DNA from: Bacteroidota bacterium
GTDB taxonomy: Bacteria > Bacteroidota > Bacteroidia > Bacteroidales > F082
Assembly: GCA_018816765.1 (NCBI GenBank)
Contig: JAHIUX010000076.1
Location: 1 to 64,000 of the forward strand
Length of the DNA stretch: 64,000 nucleotides
Reading direction: 5' to 3'
Shown: positions 35,771-46,503 of the stretch, piece by piece
How the letters are laid out: the number at the start of each line of letters is the position of its first letter
How positions within the stretch are numbered: the stretch's first letter is position 1
Position numbers and translations under genes: made by a program
The notes under the pieces: model-generated
The model's input: the letters and a program-made list of their open reading frames with translations, nothing else
What the model was told of the DNA's origin: nothing
Databases searched by the model: none

Positions 35771-36913
35771 ATGATTGGATTTACGCTCGACAGCCGCCAA
35801 CTCGAAATTCAGGCAAAATACCGCGATTTTGTCAATCGCTGGGTAATCCCCAACAGATTAAAATATGACCAACTTGCCGAATTTCCCTGGGAAGTTGTGA
35901 AAGCCGCCTATGCCGAAGGCATCATGAATGGTCCGATGCCGAAGAAGTTTGGCGGAAGCGACTACAGCATTCTCGATGGTGCCATCGCCTCCGAAGAGCT
36001 TGGTGCAGGCTGTATTGGAATTGGTATCAGCATCGATGCCAACACACTGGCATTGACTCCGCTTTACCTTGCGGCGAATGAGGCACAACAAAAGAAATTT
36101 TTCGGACTGATCAATGAAAAACAGGCCGTTGCAGCCTATGCACTGACCGAGCCAAATGCCGGCAGCGATGTTGCAGGAATTAAATCAACAGCCATTAAAC
36201 ACGGCGACAAATACATCCTCAACGGACACAAGCGGTATATCACCAATGCCGAAGCGTCGAGCTTCATCACGGTTTTTGCCCTCACAAATCCTGAAAAGGG
36301 AGCCAGAAGCCTGACCGCATTTGTTGTACCTTCCGACTCGCCAGGAGTAGAAATCAAGCCCCGATTGCAGAAAATGGGACAAAAGGCCTCGGTGCAAAAC
36401 GAATTGATCTTTCACGACGTGGAAATTCCGGAAGAAAACCGCCTGGGCGATGAAGGAACAGGTTTCCTGATAGCGATGAAGACATTCGACAGAACACGCA
36501 CCGGAGTTGCTGCGCTTAGCGTGGGCAATGCAAGGGCTGCATATGAAACAGCTTTGCATTGGGCAAAGCACAGGATTCAATTCGGTGCACCGATTACGGT
36601 AAATCAAGGAGTGAGCTTTATGCTGGCCGATATGGCTACAGAAGTGGAAGCCGCCCGCTTAATGACCTGGTATGCTGCCTGGGCTTATGACAACGGTTTG
36701 AAAGTTGCCGGCAAACTGTCAGCCATGTCGAAAATGTATGCCTCCGATATGGGCATGAAAATCACTACTGATGCGGTACAGGTAATGGGTGGCGAAGGTT
36801 ACAGCACTGAGTTTGCCGTTGAGAAAATGATGCGCGACGCCAAGCTTTGCCAGATCTACGAAGGTACAAACCAGATTCAACGGCTGGTGATCTCGAAAAG
36901 CATCCTCAAATAA
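35771..36913 (+). CDS. Acyl-CoA dehydrogenase, short-chain type
   Basis: 380-residue FAD enzyme that introduces the alpha-beta double bond in acyl-CoA. Seen: AYALTEPNAGSDVAG (substrate/FAD region, about 118-132), the GHKRYITNAEASSF strand, and RIQFGAPI. The C-terminal catalytic-base segment is LCQIYEGTNQIQRLVISKSIL, whose Glu is the base position of short- and medium-chain enzymes. Length and motifs fit butyryl-CoA dehydrogenase-type proteins. No electron-transfer flavoprotein genes adjoin it. It converges on a second, larger acyl-CoA dehydrogenase across a bidirectional terminator. Confidence 0.93.
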   Translation: MIGFTLDSRQLEIQAKYRDFVNRWVIPNRLKYDQLAEFPWEVVKAAYAEGIMNGPMPKKFGGSDYSILDGAIASEELGAGCIGIGISIDANTLALTPLYLAANEAQQKKFFGLINEKQAVAAYALTEPNAGSDVAGIKSTAIKHGDKYILNGHKRYITNAEASSFITVFALTNPEKGARSLTAFVVPSDSPGVEIKPRLQKMGQKASVQNELIFHDVEIPEENRLGDEGTGFLIAMKTFDRTRTGVAALSVGNARAAYETALHWAKHRIQFGAPITVNQGVSFMLADMATEVEAARLMTWYAAWAYDNGLKVAGKLSAMSKMYASDMGMKITTDAVQVMGGEGYSTEFAVEKMMRDAKLCQIYEGTNQIQRLVISKSILK

Positions 36914-36931
36914 ACTGACCTAACTGATCCA

Positions 36932-36967
36932 AAAAAAACCGGCAGTGTGATCACCGCCGGTTTTTTT
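36932..36967. terminator. Bidirectional terminator between acyl-CoA dehydrogenase genes
   Basis: Perfect 12-bp stem AAAAAAACCGGC (36932-36943) with GCCGGTTTTTTT (36956-36967), 12-base loop; U runs in both directions. Confidence 0.9.
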
Positions 36968-36970
36968 ATG

Positions 36971-38752
36971 TTAAAAGCTGTAGAAATTGTCTTCGATTAG
37001 CTTATCGGCGATTCGCCTGCGGGCTTCCTTCACATTCACAGGATTTACCATACAGCGTTTAGCCAGTAGGTCGATCATGGCCTGTTGTTGTTCAGCCGGC
37101 GCATAAGAGGCAATGGCATCCCTTCCTGCCTTGCTAAGCTGTGCCGACACTTCATATGACAACACATCCAGGATATCCCTGTTGATCAGTTCTTTTTCCT
37201 TCGAAACACCCTTGGCTTCGAGCTTCTTTACCCTAAGGGCAGTCGACTCAAAGGCATAAATCTGCATCAGCATATCGGCAATATTCATCAGAATTTCTTC
37301 TTCATCAGCCAGCTTACGGCCAAAGGCTTCTGAAATTCCGGGTATCAGCATCAGCACGGCATTTTTCATATTGCTTATGCTGGCCATTTTTTCATCGTGG
37401 TATCCCAATCCCTGGAGACTTTCAATCATTCCGGCATCATCATATACCTTGCGTGCTTTCTCGAACAAGTTGAATTCGCTCTTCATGCCTCTTTTCAGCA
37501 ATGCGTCAACTGCCAACAAACGGTTAATTTCGTTGGTGCCTTCAAAGATTCTGTTAATGCGCGAATCGCGGTAGGCCCTGTCAACAGGCGTTTCGGAAGA
37601 AAATCCCATGCCGCCAAAAATCTGAACAGCCTCATCAACCACAAAATCAAGCGCTTCGGAGCCAAATACTTTCATCAATGCACATTCAATGGCATAATCG
37701 GCAACACCCTCGATGTTGGCAAGTCCATGGCCTAATCCGTTTCCTTTCAGGGTTATGATATTATCCTGAATGTCCTTGCTTACGCGGTAAACAGCCGATT
37801 CGGTAGCATAGGTGCGAACAACCTGCTGAGCCAGTTTGTGCTTGATGGCACCAAAATCAGCGATCACCTTGCCAAATTGTTTGCGCTCGTTGGCATAATT
37901 CACCGAATGCATAATGGCGCGTTTTGCACCGCCAATCACCGTGGCAGCCAGCTTAATGCGGCCAAGGTGAAGGATGTTGAGGGCGATTCTGAAGCCTTCG
38001 CCCCGTTTACCCAATAAGTTTTCAACAGGAACCTTGACATCATTGAAGAAGATCTGCCTTGTGGAAGACCCCTTGATGCCCATCTTCTTTTCTTCAGGAT
38101 TCATGCTCACACCTTCCCAGGCACGCTCAACAATAAAGGCACTCAGCACCCTGTCGTTGTCGATCTTTGCAAACACGGTCTGAATGTCAGCAAAGCCGCC
38201 ATTGGTGATCCACATTTTTTGTCCATTAAGAATATAATGCTTGCCATCTTCTGACAAAACAGCCTTTGTACGACCTGAGTTTGCATCTGAACCAGCGCCG
38301 GGCTCAGTCAGGCAGTAAGCAGCCATAAGCTCTCCAGATGAGAGCATTGGGATATATTTTGCTTTTTGCTCTTCGTTGCCATAATACAGTATTGGCAAAG
38401 TTCCGATGCCGGTATGGGCCATGATGGCAACAGAGTAGGAGTAACCCGATCCAAGGGCTTCGTTGGCCCGCATGATGCTTAGGAATGACTGTTCGAATCC
38501 GCCATAGGCTTCGGGGATCGACAAGCCCAGCAGTCCAAATTCGCCGGCTTTTTTAAGCAGGCTGGCCATCAGGCCGTCTTCCTGCTTGTCAATTCTATCC
38601 AGGTTTGGGAACACTTCAGTATCAAGAAAATCCTTACAAGTGTCGGCAATCATCTTCGTTTCTTCGTCAAATTCTTCGGGAATGAATACATTGTCAATAT
38701 CAACTTCCTTGACAAGAAATTCACCCCCTTTGAGCACAGCTTTTGGTTCCAT
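36971..38752 (-). CDS. Acyl-CoA dehydrogenase, long (VLCAD/ACAD9-like) type
   Basis: 593 residues: an acyl-CoA dehydrogenase core of about 430 residues plus a C-terminal helical extension of about 160, the layout of very-long-chain-type enzymes. Seen: AYCLTEPGAGSDANSGRTKA, GQKMWITNGGFAD, ERKQFGKVIADFGAIKHKLA, QIFGGMGFSSETPVDRAYRD and the catalytic-base segment NRIFEGTNEINRLLAVDALL. Substrate chain length is inferred from architecture only. It is a single-gene unit with its own -7 element. Confidence 0.9.
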   Translation of the reverse strand: MEPKAVLKGGEFLVKEVDIDNVFIPEEFDEETKMIADTCKDFLDTEVFPNLDRIDKQEDGLMASLLKKAGEFGLLGLSIPEAYGGFEQSFLSIMRANEALGSGYSYSVAIMAHTGIGTLPILYYGNEEQKAKYIPMLSSGELMAAYCLTEPGAGSDANSGRTKAVLSEDGKHYILNGQKMWITNGGFADIQTVFAKIDNDRVLSAFIVERAWEGVSMNPEEKKMGIKGSSTRQIFFNDVKVPVENLLGKRGEGFRIALNILHLGRIKLAATVIGGAKRAIMHSVNYANERKQFGKVIADFGAIKHKLAQQVVRTYATESAVYRVSKDIQDNIITLKGNGLGHGLANIEGVADYAIECALMKVFGSEALDFVVDEAVQIFGGMGFSSETPVDRAYRDSRINRIFEGTNEINRLLAVDALLKRGMKSEFNLFEKARKVYDDAGMIESLQGLGYHDEKMASISNMKNAVLMLIPGISEAFGRKLADEEEILMNIADMLMQIYAFESTALRVKKLEAKGVSKEKELINRDILDVLSYEVSAQLSKAGRDAIASYAPAEQQQAMIDLLAKRCMVNPVNVKEARRRIADKLIEDNFYSF

Positions 38753-38777
38753 GTTGATAGTTTAGTTAAATTGTCGG

Positions 38778-38785
38778 CAAACATA
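38778..38785 (-). promoter_or_regulatory. -7 element for the long acyl-CoA dehydrogenase gene
   Basis: Minus-strand TATGTTTG, 26 bases before the ATG at 38752; no clear TTG further upstream. Confidence 0.5.
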
Positions 38786-38923
38786 CTTAAAATAATAAAA
38801 TTCTGATTGGGCTGATCAATACAAATTATTAAAAAAGGGATTAACAACCAGTGTTACATACACCAAAATGGCAACTCCATTTTACGTCCTCACGGCCAGG
38901 TACTGCCCATTTCGAGGAATAAA

Positions 38924-38949
38924 AAAAACCGGTCGACAGGCCGGTTTTT
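38924..38949 (-). terminator. Terminator after clpC
   Basis: 9-bp stem AAAAACCGG (38924-38932) with CCGGTTTTT (38941-38949), 8-base loop; on the minus strand it is followed by a run of eight T. Lies 15 bases after the clpC stop. Confidence 0.8.
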
Positions 38950-38963
38950 CTGATGTTTCAGCT

Positions 38964-41522
38964 TTATCCCTTTGATTTCGATTTGCTTTCTTTGGGTGGC
39001 TTGTTCACCACAATAAAGATTTCAGATTTCTTTTCATCAAAATCTACGATAATACTGTCGCCTTCGCGAAGCTTAGTTTTAATAATTTCTTCGGCAAGCG
39101 CGTCTTCAACATACTTCTGAATGGAGCGTTTGAGCGGCCTGGCGCCAAATTGTTCATCCCAGCCTTTTTCGACAATAAAGTCTTTGGCCTTTTCGGTCAG
39201 GCTGATTGCGTAACCCATTTCCTGCACCCTTTTATAAAGGTGTTTCAGTTCAATGTCGATAATTTTATGGATGTCGCTGCGCTCAAGGCTTTCAAAAATG
39301 ACCACATCGTCGATCCTGTTCAGAAACTCCGGGGCAAATGATTTCTTCAAGGCATTTTCGATGACGCCCTGGGCGAAATTGGCCTTGGCCGATGTTTTCG
39401 CTGCAGTTCCAAATCCGACGCCTTGTCCAAAGTCTTTCAACTGACGTGAGCCTATATTAGATGTCATAATCACAATGGTGTTTTTGAAATCGACCCTACG
39501 GCCCAGGCTATCGGTGAGCACACCATCGTCGAGCACCTGAAGCAAGAGGTGAAACACATCAGGATGCGCTTTTTCAATTTCATCGAGCAACACAATTGAA
39601 TATGGCTTCCTCCTGACTTTCTCTGTCAGCTGTCCGCCTTCTTCGTATCCAACATAACCGGGAGGGGCACCTACGAGTCTGGAAACAGCAAATTTTTCCA
39701 TGTACTCACTCATATCAATCCTCACAAGTGCATCCTCGGTATCGAACAGGTATTTTGCCAATACTTTTGCAAGGTATGTTTTGCCAACGCCTGTTGGTCC
39801 AAGAAAGATAAAGGTTCCGATGGGTTTGTTCGGGTCTTTCAGCCCGGCCCTGTTTCTTCTGATGGCCTTAACGACTTTTTTTATGGCTTCGTCCTGGCCG
39901 ATCACTGACCCGGAAAGTTCGACTTCCATATTTATCAGGCGGTCGCTTTCGTTTTGGGCAATGCGCTGCACAGGAATGCCTGTCATCATGGCAACCACTT
40001 CGGCCACGTTTTCTTCTGTGACTTCCTCACGGTGAATTTTTGATTCTTCTTCCCATTTTACCTTGGCCTGCTCGAGCGCTTCGGTGAGTTTCCTCTCTTT
40101 GTCACGGAACATTGCAGCTTCTTCAAACTTCTGAATCTGGATAGCTTTGTTCTTTTTCTGGCGTGTTTCCTCGATCTCACCTTCGAGCTTGATGATTTCT
40201 ATCGGCACATGGATATTGTTTATGTGCACCCTTGCGCCGGCTTCGTCAAGCGCATCGATGGCCTTGTCGGGCAGATACCTGTCCGACATATACCTGTTGG
40301 TTAATTTCACGCAGGCCGAAATGGCATCGGAAGAATACTTTACCAGGTGGTGATCTTCATATTTTTCCTTGATGTTATTCAGGATCTCATATGTTTCTTC
40401 CACCGATGTCGGGTCGACAAGGATTTTCTGAAAGCGGCGTTCGAGGGCGCCGTCTTTTTCGATATACTGCCTGTATTCATCAAGCGTTGTTGCGCCGATA
40501 CACTGCAGCTCGCCCCGTGCCAGGGCAGGTTTGAACATATTGGAGGCATCAAGGGATCCGCTGGCGTTTCCTGCGCCTACGATGGTATGGATTTCATCGA
40601 TGAACAGGATGATGTCAGGGTTTTTCTCGAGTTCGTTAAGCACGGCCTTCATGCGCTCCTCAAATTGGCCACGGTATTTGGTGCCGGCCACAAGCGATGC
40701 AAGGTCAAGCATGACGATGCGCTTGTTGAAAAGGGCTCGGCTTACCCTACGTTGTGTGATGCGCAAGGCGAGGCCTTCGGCAATGGCCGACTTGCCCACA
40801 CCGGGCTCACCGATGAGGATAGGGTTGTTTTTCTTGCGACGACTGAGGATCTGCGCCACCCGTTCAAGTTCTTTTTCGCGGCCCACAATGGGATCGAGCC
40901 GGTTTTCCTCGGCAGCCTTTGTCAGGTCACGGCCAAAATTATCCAAAACCGGAGTCTTCGATTTTGACTCTCCCGCTTTGCGTGTGCTGCTGCCGCCTGA
41001 CTGCTTGGGTTCATCATCATCGTCGGCTGACTCGCCCGGGAATTCGGCCTTTGGGTTATCGAGTTTAAGGGGTTCAGTGGTTTCACCGGTGGTCATGAAG
41101 GTCAGCTCGTTCTTAAACGAATTAAAATCAATTCCTTCGCGTTCGAGGTTTTGGGTGATCAGGTTGTTTTTATCGCGTAAAATGGCCATTAAAAGGTGTT
41201 CGGTGTGAATGATGTCGCTTTTGAATTCTTTGGCAGCAATATAGGTGAATTTGAGCGCCCTTTCGGTCTGTTTCATCAGGGGAATATTGGTCAGGCTTGC
41301 ATTGCCCTGATTTGGGTTTCTGATGGCATCTTCGATTTTTCTTCTGAATTCCTCAATGTCAATGCCAAGGTAACGCAGGATGTGCAAGGCTTTGCCATCG
41401 CCATCGCGGACCATTCCCAAGAACAAGTGCTCCAGTCCGATGTAGTTATTTCCGAGCCTCACGGCTTCTTCATGACTGTATGTCAGAATGTCTCTGACAC
41501 GTGGAGAAAATTTTGCGTCCAT
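38964..41522 (-). CDS. clpC: ClpC-type Clp protease ATP-binding subunit
   Basis: 852 residues from the ATG at 41522; a 23-residue upstream extension of the frame lacks family match. Two-ring AAA+ unfoldase that feeds ClpP. Order: N domain (1-145, starting [20 protein letters not shown]), an acidic Ser-rich linker (about 150-195), D1 with Walker [10 protein letters not shown] near 248, a UVR-type coiled coil with [15 protein letters not shown] (about 420-460), and D2 with [11 protein letters not shown]. The UVR segment separates ClpC from ClpA and ClpB. No mcsA, mcsB or ctsR lies nearby, as is usual outside Firmicutes. Divergent from gyrA. Confidence 0.96.
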   Translation of the reverse strand: MDAKFSPRVRDILTYSHEEAVRLGNNYIGLEHLFLGMVRDGDGKALHILRYLGIDIEEFRRKIEDAIRNPNQGNASLTNIPLMKQTERALKFTYIAAKEFKSDIIHTEHLLMAILRDKNNLITQNLEREGIDFNSFKNELTFMTTGETTEPLKLDNPKAEFPGESADDDDEPKQSGGSSTRKAGESKSKTPVLDNFGRDLTKAAEENRLDPIVGREKELERVAQILSRRKKNNPILIGEPGVGKSAIAEGLALRITQRRVSRALFNKRIVMLDLASLVAGTKYRGQFEERMKAVLNELEKNPDIILFIDEIHTIVGAGNASGSLDASNMFKPALARGELQCIGATTLDEYRQYIEKDGALERRFQKILVDPTSVEETYEILNNIKEKYEDHHLVKYSSDAISACVKLTNRYMSDRYLPDKAIDALDEAGARVHINNIHVPIEIIKLEGEIEETRQKKNKAIQIQKFEEAAMFRDKERKLTEALEQAKVKWEEESKIHREEVTEENVAEVVAMMTGIPVQRIAQNESDRLINMEVELSGSVIGQDEAIKKVVKAIRRNRAGLKDPNKPIGTFIFLGPTGVGKTYLAKVLAKYLFDTEDALVRIDMSEYMEKFAVSRLVGAPPGYVGYEEGGQLTEKVRRKPYSIVLLDEIEKAHPDVFHLLLQVLDDGVLTDSLGRRVDFKNTIVIMTSNIGSRQLKDFGQGVGFGTAAKTSAKANFAQGVIENALKKSFAPEFLNRIDDVVIFESLERSDIHKIIDIELKHLYKRVQEMGYAISLTEKAKDFIVEKGWDEQFGARPLKRSIQKYVEDALAEEIIKTKLREGDSIIVDFDEKKSEIFIVVNKPPKESKSKSKG

Positions 41523-41632
41523 AGTGTATGTTGATCGACTGAAAACTGTGTTAAAACGTGTGAATAATGAGGATAGTATCGTTTTTGGCAAGTACGTTTA
41601 AACAACTTAGCCACAACCCAACATCGTCATTT

Positions 41633-41640
41633 CAAATGTA
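41633..41640 (-). promoter_or_regulatory. Possible -7 element for clpC
   Basis: Minus-strand TACATTTG, about 110 bases upstream of the ATG at 41522; no matching TTG. Confidence 0.35.
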
Positions 41641-41751
41641 TGAACAAATATCAGTCCATCTTTGTTCGACGGCCCATTTTATCAACACGGCTATGTTGAC
41701 AGATTGAAAATTTTGCCCGTTGGCAGCATGTCGTGTAGTCTTGAAAATGTG

Positions 41752-41759
41752 TATCTTTG
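41752..41759 (+). promoter_or_regulatory. -7 element for gyrA
   Basis: TATCTTTG 41 bases before the gyrA ATG; no clear TTG at 19-21 bases upstream. Confidence 0.5.
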
Positions 41760-41800
41760 CAAATTGTTAAAAAAATATCTGAAACGCAATAATACGCTGA

Positions 41801-44356
41801 ATGGAAGAGGTTTTTGAAGGAGAAAAGATCGTAAAAGTCAACATAGAGAATCAAATGAAATCGGCTTACATCGACTATTCCATGTCGGTGATTGTAAGCC
41901 GTGCCCTGCCTGATGTCCGCGATGGTTTGAAGCCCGTCCACCGCAGGGTGCTTTATGGCATGCTCGATCTGGGTGTATTGTCGAACCGTGCCTACAAAAA
42001 GTCCGCCAGGATTGTGGGTGAAGTGCTTGGAAAATATCACCCACACGGCGATACCTCGGTATACGATGCCATGGTGCGCATGGCCCAGGAATGGTCGTTG
42101 CGTTATCCGCTCGTTGACGGTCAGGGTAACTTTGGCTCTATCGACGGCGATAGCCCGGCTGCGATGCGATACACCGAAGCCAGACTCAGGAAGATTGCAG
42201 AAGAAATGCTGGCCGATATTGACAAAGAAACGGTTGATTTTCAACTTAATTTTGACGATTCACTCAACGAACCTACCGTATTGCCCGCCTTGTTGCCCAA
42301 CCTTTTGGTGAACGGGGCAAGTGGTATTGCTGTCGGTATGGCTACCAATATGGCACCACACAACCTCTCGGAAGTAATCGATGGGATCGTTGCCTATATC
42401 GACAACAGGGAAATTACTGTGAGTGAGCTGATGCAGTTTGTGAAAGCACCTGACTTTCCTACAGGTGGCATCATCTATGGCTATGAAGGTGTGCGCGAAG
42501 CCTTTGAAACAGGCCGCGGCCGGATCATGATGCGCGGCGAAACCACCATTGAAGAACATAATGGCAAAGAATGGATCATTGCCACTTCCATTCCATACCA
42601 GGTGAATAAGGCTGACATGATCAAGAAAACTGCCGACCTGGTGAATGATAAAAAACTGGATGGCATCTCCGATATCAGGGACGAATCTGACCGGAATGGC
42701 ATGCGCATTGTCTATGAGCTTAAACGTGATGCCGTTTCAAATATCGTGCTGAACAAGCTCTACCAGATGACCGGACTGCAAACATCGTTCAGCGTGAACA
42801 ATGTTGCACTCGTCAATGGCAGACCGCGTACACTCAACCTGAAGGACCTGATTCACTATTATGTGGAGCATCGCCATGAGGTTGTGCTCAGGCGGACCCG
42901 CTACGAGCTGAGGGAAGCGGAAAAACGGGCACATGTGCTCGAAGGTCTGCTGATCGCATTGAATAATATCGACGAAGTAATCGCCCTGATCAAGGCATCA
43001 AAGACACCGGAAGAAGCCAAAACCGGGCTGATGACGACTTTTAGCCTGTCAGAAATCCAGTCAAGGGCCATCCTCGATATGAGGCTCCAAAGGCTGACCG
43101 GCCTCGAAATCGATAAGCTGAAAGAAGAGTATGCCGAACTGATGAAGCTGATCGCCCACCTGAACGACATCCTGAACAATGAGGCATTACGCTTTGACAT
43201 CATTAAAGAGGAGCTCAGGAGTCTGAAAGAAAAATTCGGTGATGAACCTCGTTCAACCATCGTTTACTCTGCTGATGACATTAAGATAGAGGACCTTATC
43301 CCTGATGAACCTGTGGTGGTGACCATTTCGCATCTTGGCTATGTCAAGCGGACTGCGCTAACCGAATATCGCCGGCAGAGCAGGGGCGGAAAAGGCGCCA
43401 AAGGATCTGAAGCCAGGGATGAAGACTTTATTGAACAGCTGTTCATCGCCACAAACCACAACTACATCCTTTTCTTTACCGAAAAAGGCAAGTGTTTCTG
43501 GATGCGCGTGTACGAAATTCCTGAGGGAACAAAAATCTCTAAGGGCAGGGCCATTCAAAACCTCATCAATATCGATGTTGATGACAAGGTAAAGGCCTTT
43601 ATCAATGTACTGAATCTGAAGGACGTAGACTATATTGAGCAGAACTTTATCATCCTGTGCACCAAGCAGGGCATCATCAAAAAAACCAGCCTCGAAGCCT
43701 ATTCAAGGCCGCGACAGAATGGCATCAATGCCATCACCGTCCGTGAAGGCGATGAGCTGCTCGAAGCCAAGCTGACCAATGGCAGCAACGAAGTGATCAT
43801 GGCCTTGAGGTCGGGTAGGGCAATCAGGTTTAACGAGATGAAAGTCAGGCCGATGGGCCGCAATGCCTCCGGTGTACGCGGCATTACCCTCGGACATGAC
43901 AAGGACGAAGTGGTTGGCATGGTTTGCGTTGAAAACGAACTGAGCGACATCCTGGTAGTTTCGGAAAATGGCTATGGAAAACGTTCTAAATTAGACGATT
44001 ACCGTGTGACAAACAGGGGAGGGAAGGGCGTAAAAACCATCAACATCACTGAGAAAACCGGTGATTTGATCGCCATCAAGGACGTGGAAGACGATGACGA
44101 CCTCATGATCATCAACCGCTCTGGCATTGTGATCCGTATCGGCATCGCCAACCTGAGGATCATGGGCAGGGCAACACAAGGCGTTAAGCTGATTGACCTG
44201 CGCGCAAACGATGTGATTGCAGCTGTAGCCAAAGTGAAAAAGATATACGATGAGGATGAAGAGGCGGCTACTGATGAAAATGGCACGCAGGAAGATGAGA
44301 TCAGCAGCCTGGAGGAATTAAACGAAACTGGTGAAACCAGCGAAGCAACAACATAG
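41801..44356 (+). CDS. gyrA: DNA gyrase subunit A
   Basis: 851-residue type II topoisomerase subunit that cleaves and rejoins DNA during negative supercoiling. Seen: [11 protein letters not shown]-like start ([25 protein letters not shown]), the quinolone-resistance region [20 protein letters not shown] with Thr at the E. coli Ser83 position, and catalytic Tyr124 in [10 protein letters not shown]. The C-terminal beta-pinwheel has a GyrA box variant QSRGGKG, which marks gyrase rather than ParC. The acidic tail is typical. gyrB is not adjacent. Confidence 0.97.
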   Translation: MEEVFEGEKIVKVNIENQMKSAYIDYSMSVIVSRALPDVRDGLKPVHRRVLYGMLDLGVLSNRAYKKSARIVGEVLGKYHPHGDTSVYDAMVRMAQEWSLRYPLVDGQGNFGSIDGDSPAAMRYTEARLRKIAEEMLADIDKETVDFQLNFDDSLNEPTVLPALLPNLLVNGASGIAVGMATNMAPHNLSEVIDGIVAYIDNREITVSELMQFVKAPDFPTGGIIYGYEGVREAFETGRGRIMMRGETTIEEHNGKEWIIATSIPYQVNKADMIKKTADLVNDKKLDGISDIRDESDRNGMRIVYELKRDAVSNIVLNKLYQMTGLQTSFSVNNVALVNGRPRTLNLKDLIHYYVEHRHEVVLRRTRYELREAEKRAHVLEGLLIALNNIDEVIALIKASKTPEEAKTGLMTTFSLSEIQSRAILDMRLQRLTGLEIDKLKEEYAELMKLIAHLNDILNNEALRFDIIKEELRSLKEKFGDEPRSTIVYSADDIKIEDLIPDEPVVVTISHLGYVKRTALTEYRRQSRGGKGAKGSEARDEDFIEQLFIATNHNYILFFTEKGKCFWMRVYEIPEGTKISKGRAIQNLINIDVDDKVKAFINVLNLKDVDYIEQNFIILCTKQGIIKKTSLEAYSRPRQNGINAITVREGDELLEAKLTNGSNEVIMALRSGRAIRFNEMKVRPMGRNASGVRGITLGHDKDEVVGMVCVENELSDILVVSENGYGKRSKLDDYRVTNRGGKGVKTINITEKTGDLIAIKDVEDDDDLMIINRSGIVIRIGIANLRIMGRATQGVKLIDLRANDVIAAVAKVKKIYDEDEEAATDENGTQEDEISSLEELNETGETSEATT

Positions 44357-44382
44357 CAAAAAACATTGGTGAAAGTCTGGTA

Positions 44383-44390
44383 TAGTTTTG
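44383..44390 (+). promoter_or_regulatory. Possible -7 element inside an inverted repeat, TPR gene
   Basis: TAGTTTTG at 44383-44390 is flanked by GTGAAAG (44369-44375) and CTTTCAC (44392-44398), a perfect 7-bp inverted repeat. It lies 50 bases before the ATG at 44441. Confidence 0.4.
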
Positions 44391-44440
44391 GCTTTCACTC
44401 AGACAATATGAACAGATTGGTAACTGAAAATAAATTAACT

Positions 44441-45586
44441 ATGAAAAAAATCGCAATCTTACTGGTAATGATTCTTGCCGGTTTGGGCACCTATGCCCAG
44501 AAGTCAGAACGCACAAACGCGTTCATGTACAACAAAAACGGGCAGTATGATAAAGCCCGTGAGGCCATCGACAAGGCCATTGTGCATGAAAAAACCCTGA
44601 ACGACCCGAAAACATGGATGTACAGGGGAATTATTTACTTGAATATCACATTCAATGATGAGTTTAAGTCACTGGACCCTAACGCGCTGCAGAAGTCACT
44701 TGAATCGTTTATTAAAGCCAAGGAACTTGACCCAGAAGATAAAGAGGGAATGGCCATGGACATCAATCCACGCATCGATGCCATTGGACAAAAATACTTC
44801 GAAATGGGTGTACAAGGATTTAATAACCAGGATTATAACACCGCATTGCTGAATTTCAACAAGGCGGCTGATGTGGCCACCTATAACAACAAGGTTGACA
44901 CACTTGCTTTGCTCAATTCAGGTTTATCCTCAATCAAAGGGGAGAATTTCAAACAAGCCATTGTTTCATACAATAAGTTGCTTGACATGAATTTCTCAGA
45001 ACCCGACATCTACAAAAACCTGGCGCTGGCATACAGAAGCCTTGACGATAAGGAAAACATGCTTGCCGTCATTAAAAAGGGCAGGGCAAAATTCCCTGAA
45101 GATCCGGGTTTGTTGCTCGAAGAAATCAACTCATACCTGGCTATGGGACAGGGAGAGAAGGTTATCGACGACCTGAAAGACCTTGTAGTCAGGGATCCAA
45201 GTAACTATTCGATATTCTTCGTACTTGGGACCATTTATGGTGATGAAACCGATTCAGTCTTGTATAATTCGAAGTTAGCCGAAGATTATTACCTCAAGGC
45301 CATCGAGATAAACCCTGAATATTACGATGCAATTTATAACCTGGGGGCCTTGTACATCAACGAGTCAAATAAGATTCAGGTAAAAGCCAATGATTTGCCT
45401 TTGTCGGATACCAAATCTTACGAGAAATATACTGAACAGGCCAATGTCATCATCAGGAAAGCATTGCCGTATTTGGAGAAAGCAAATGAGTTAATGCCGA
45501 ACAACGAAGAAACCATCACCGTATTAAAGACCATTTATGTGCGTTTTAAAATGGACGATAAGCTGAAAGCACTTACAGGAAAGTAG
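44441..45586 (+). CDS. Exported TPR-repeat protein
   Basis: 381 residues from the ATG at 44441, which gives signal peptide MKKIAILLVMILAGLGTYAQ; the longer frame from 44366 begins upstream of the promoter element. Several tetratricopeptide-like helical pairs are visible, for example NGQYDKAREAIDKAI, NQDYNTALLNFNKAADVA, GENFKQAIVSYNKLLDM and PEYYDAIYNLGALYINES. This is a periplasmic scaffold or lipoprotein-partner type; no enzyme motif. It follows gyrA by 85 bases and has its own terminator. Confidence 0.85.
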   Translation: MKKIAILLVMILAGLGTYAQKSERTNAFMYNKNGQYDKAREAIDKAIVHEKTLNDPKTWMYRGIIYLNITFNDEFKSLDPNALQKSLESFIKAKELDPEDKEGMAMDINPRIDAIGQKYFEMGVQGFNNQDYNTALLNFNKAADVATYNNKVDTLALLNSGLSSIKGENFKQAIVSYNKLLDMNFSEPDIYKNLALAYRSLDDKENMLAVIKKGRAKFPEDPGLLLEEINSYLAMGQGEKVIDDLKDLVVRDPSNYSIFFVLGTIYGDETDSVLYNSKLAEDYYLKAIEINPEYYDAIYNLGALYINESNKIQVKANDLPLSDTKSYEKYTEQANVIIRKALPYLEKANELMPNNEETITVLKTIYVRFKMDDKLKALTGK

Positions 45587-45609
45587 GCCAGGGTTAACTG
45601 AAACAAATT

Positions 45610-45648
45610 GAAATCAGCTTTTGCATCGGGCAGGGGCTGATTTCTTTT
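45610..45648 (+). terminator. Terminator after the TPR gene
   Basis: Perfect 9-bp stem GAAATCAGC (45610-45618) with GCTGATTTC (45636-45644), 17-base loop, followed by TTTTC. Confidence 0.7.
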
Positions 45649-45765
45649 CATACATACTATTTAACATAATATTAATTATAAGACATATTAATACTTAATT
45701 TGTGCAGCCGGTTGGGCCATTATCCGATTGGATTTCAATAGATCAGGATGATTATCGTTGTTGGC

Positions 45766-46389
45766 CTATGGTTTTTTAATGATGCCTTCTTCAGCGAAAA
45801 TCTTTTCAAACTTTTCAAGCTTCGGGATGATTACAAACCGGCAATAAGGCTGGTCGGCATTATTTTCAAAATATTCCTGGTGATAATCTTCTGCCGGGTA
45901 AAACCGGTCAAATTTTGCAATCTCAGTTACAATCGGTTTATCCCAAACCCTGGCATCGTCCAGTTTCTGTTTCAAAGCTGAGGCAGCTTCCAGTTGCTCA
46001 TTATTATGGTAAAAAATTACCGAGCGGTATTGTGTTCCGGTATCAGCTCCCTGTCGGTTAAGTGTTGTTGGATCATGTGTTTTCCAAAAGATCTCCAGTA
46101 TCTTTGTCAGACTGACCACCGATGGGTCAAAACGCAGCTGCACGACTTCAGCATGACCGGTCAGGCCTGAACACACCTCCTTGTAGGTTGGGTTGCTGAT
46201 TTGACCGCCACTGTAGCCTGAAACAACTCCGGTAACGCCTTTAACACGCTGAAATACTGCTTCTACGCACCAAAAGCATCCCGCGCCAAGGGTGATTGTT
46301 TCTGTTTTTTGCACTGCTGCCATTTTTGTTTCTTGAGGTGTTGCCAGCAGTGGTATACATGCCAGCAAGCTGATTAATATTTTTTTCAT
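45766..46389 (-). CDS. msrA: Exported peptide methionine sulfoxide reductase MsrA
   Basis: Reduces the S-epimer of methionine sulfoxide in proteins. 207 residues from the ATG at 46389, which gives a signal peptide MKKILISLLACIPLLATPQ, so the enzyme is periplasmic. Seen: GAGCFWCVEAVF with catalytic Cys38, SGYSGG, GHAEVVQLRFDP, FWKTHDPTTLNRQGADTGTQYRS. The C-terminal AEDYHQEYFENN segment is followed by a Cys that could act as resolver. No fused MsrB domain. Divergent from the DUF3127 gene. Confidence 0.95.
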   Translation of the reverse strand: MKKILISLLACIPLLATPQETKMAAVQKTETITLGAGCFWCVEAVFQRVKGVTGVVSGYSGGQISNPTYKEVCSGLTGHAEVVQLRFDPSVVSLTKILEIFWKTHDPTTLNRQGADTGTQYRSVIFYHNNEQLEAASALKQKLDDARVWDKPIVTEIAKFDRFYPAEDYHQEYFENNADQPYCRFVIIPKLEKFEKIFAEEGIIKKP

Positions 46390-46427
46390 ACCTGTTTTCC
46401 TGCATATAAAACAGCGGTATGGCAAAA

Positions 46428-46459
46428 TTGTTTTTTACACAAGAATATCCCTATATTTG
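46428..46459 (+). promoter_or_regulatory. Promoter of the DUF3127/transporter/kdsA genes
   Basis: TTG at 46428-46430, 21-base spacer, TATATTTG at 46452-46459; 44 bases before the ATG at 46504. Downstream genes are packed tightly through kdsA. Confidence 0.75.
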
Positions 46460-46503
46460 CACAAGAAGCCCCTTGTAAACGAAAAGTATTAAATATCAAC
46501 TAT

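Noticed and set aside
40347-41208. Two long plus-strand frames (206 and 225 codons)
   Set aside because: Both are antisense to clpC, whose motifs are continuous on the other strand.
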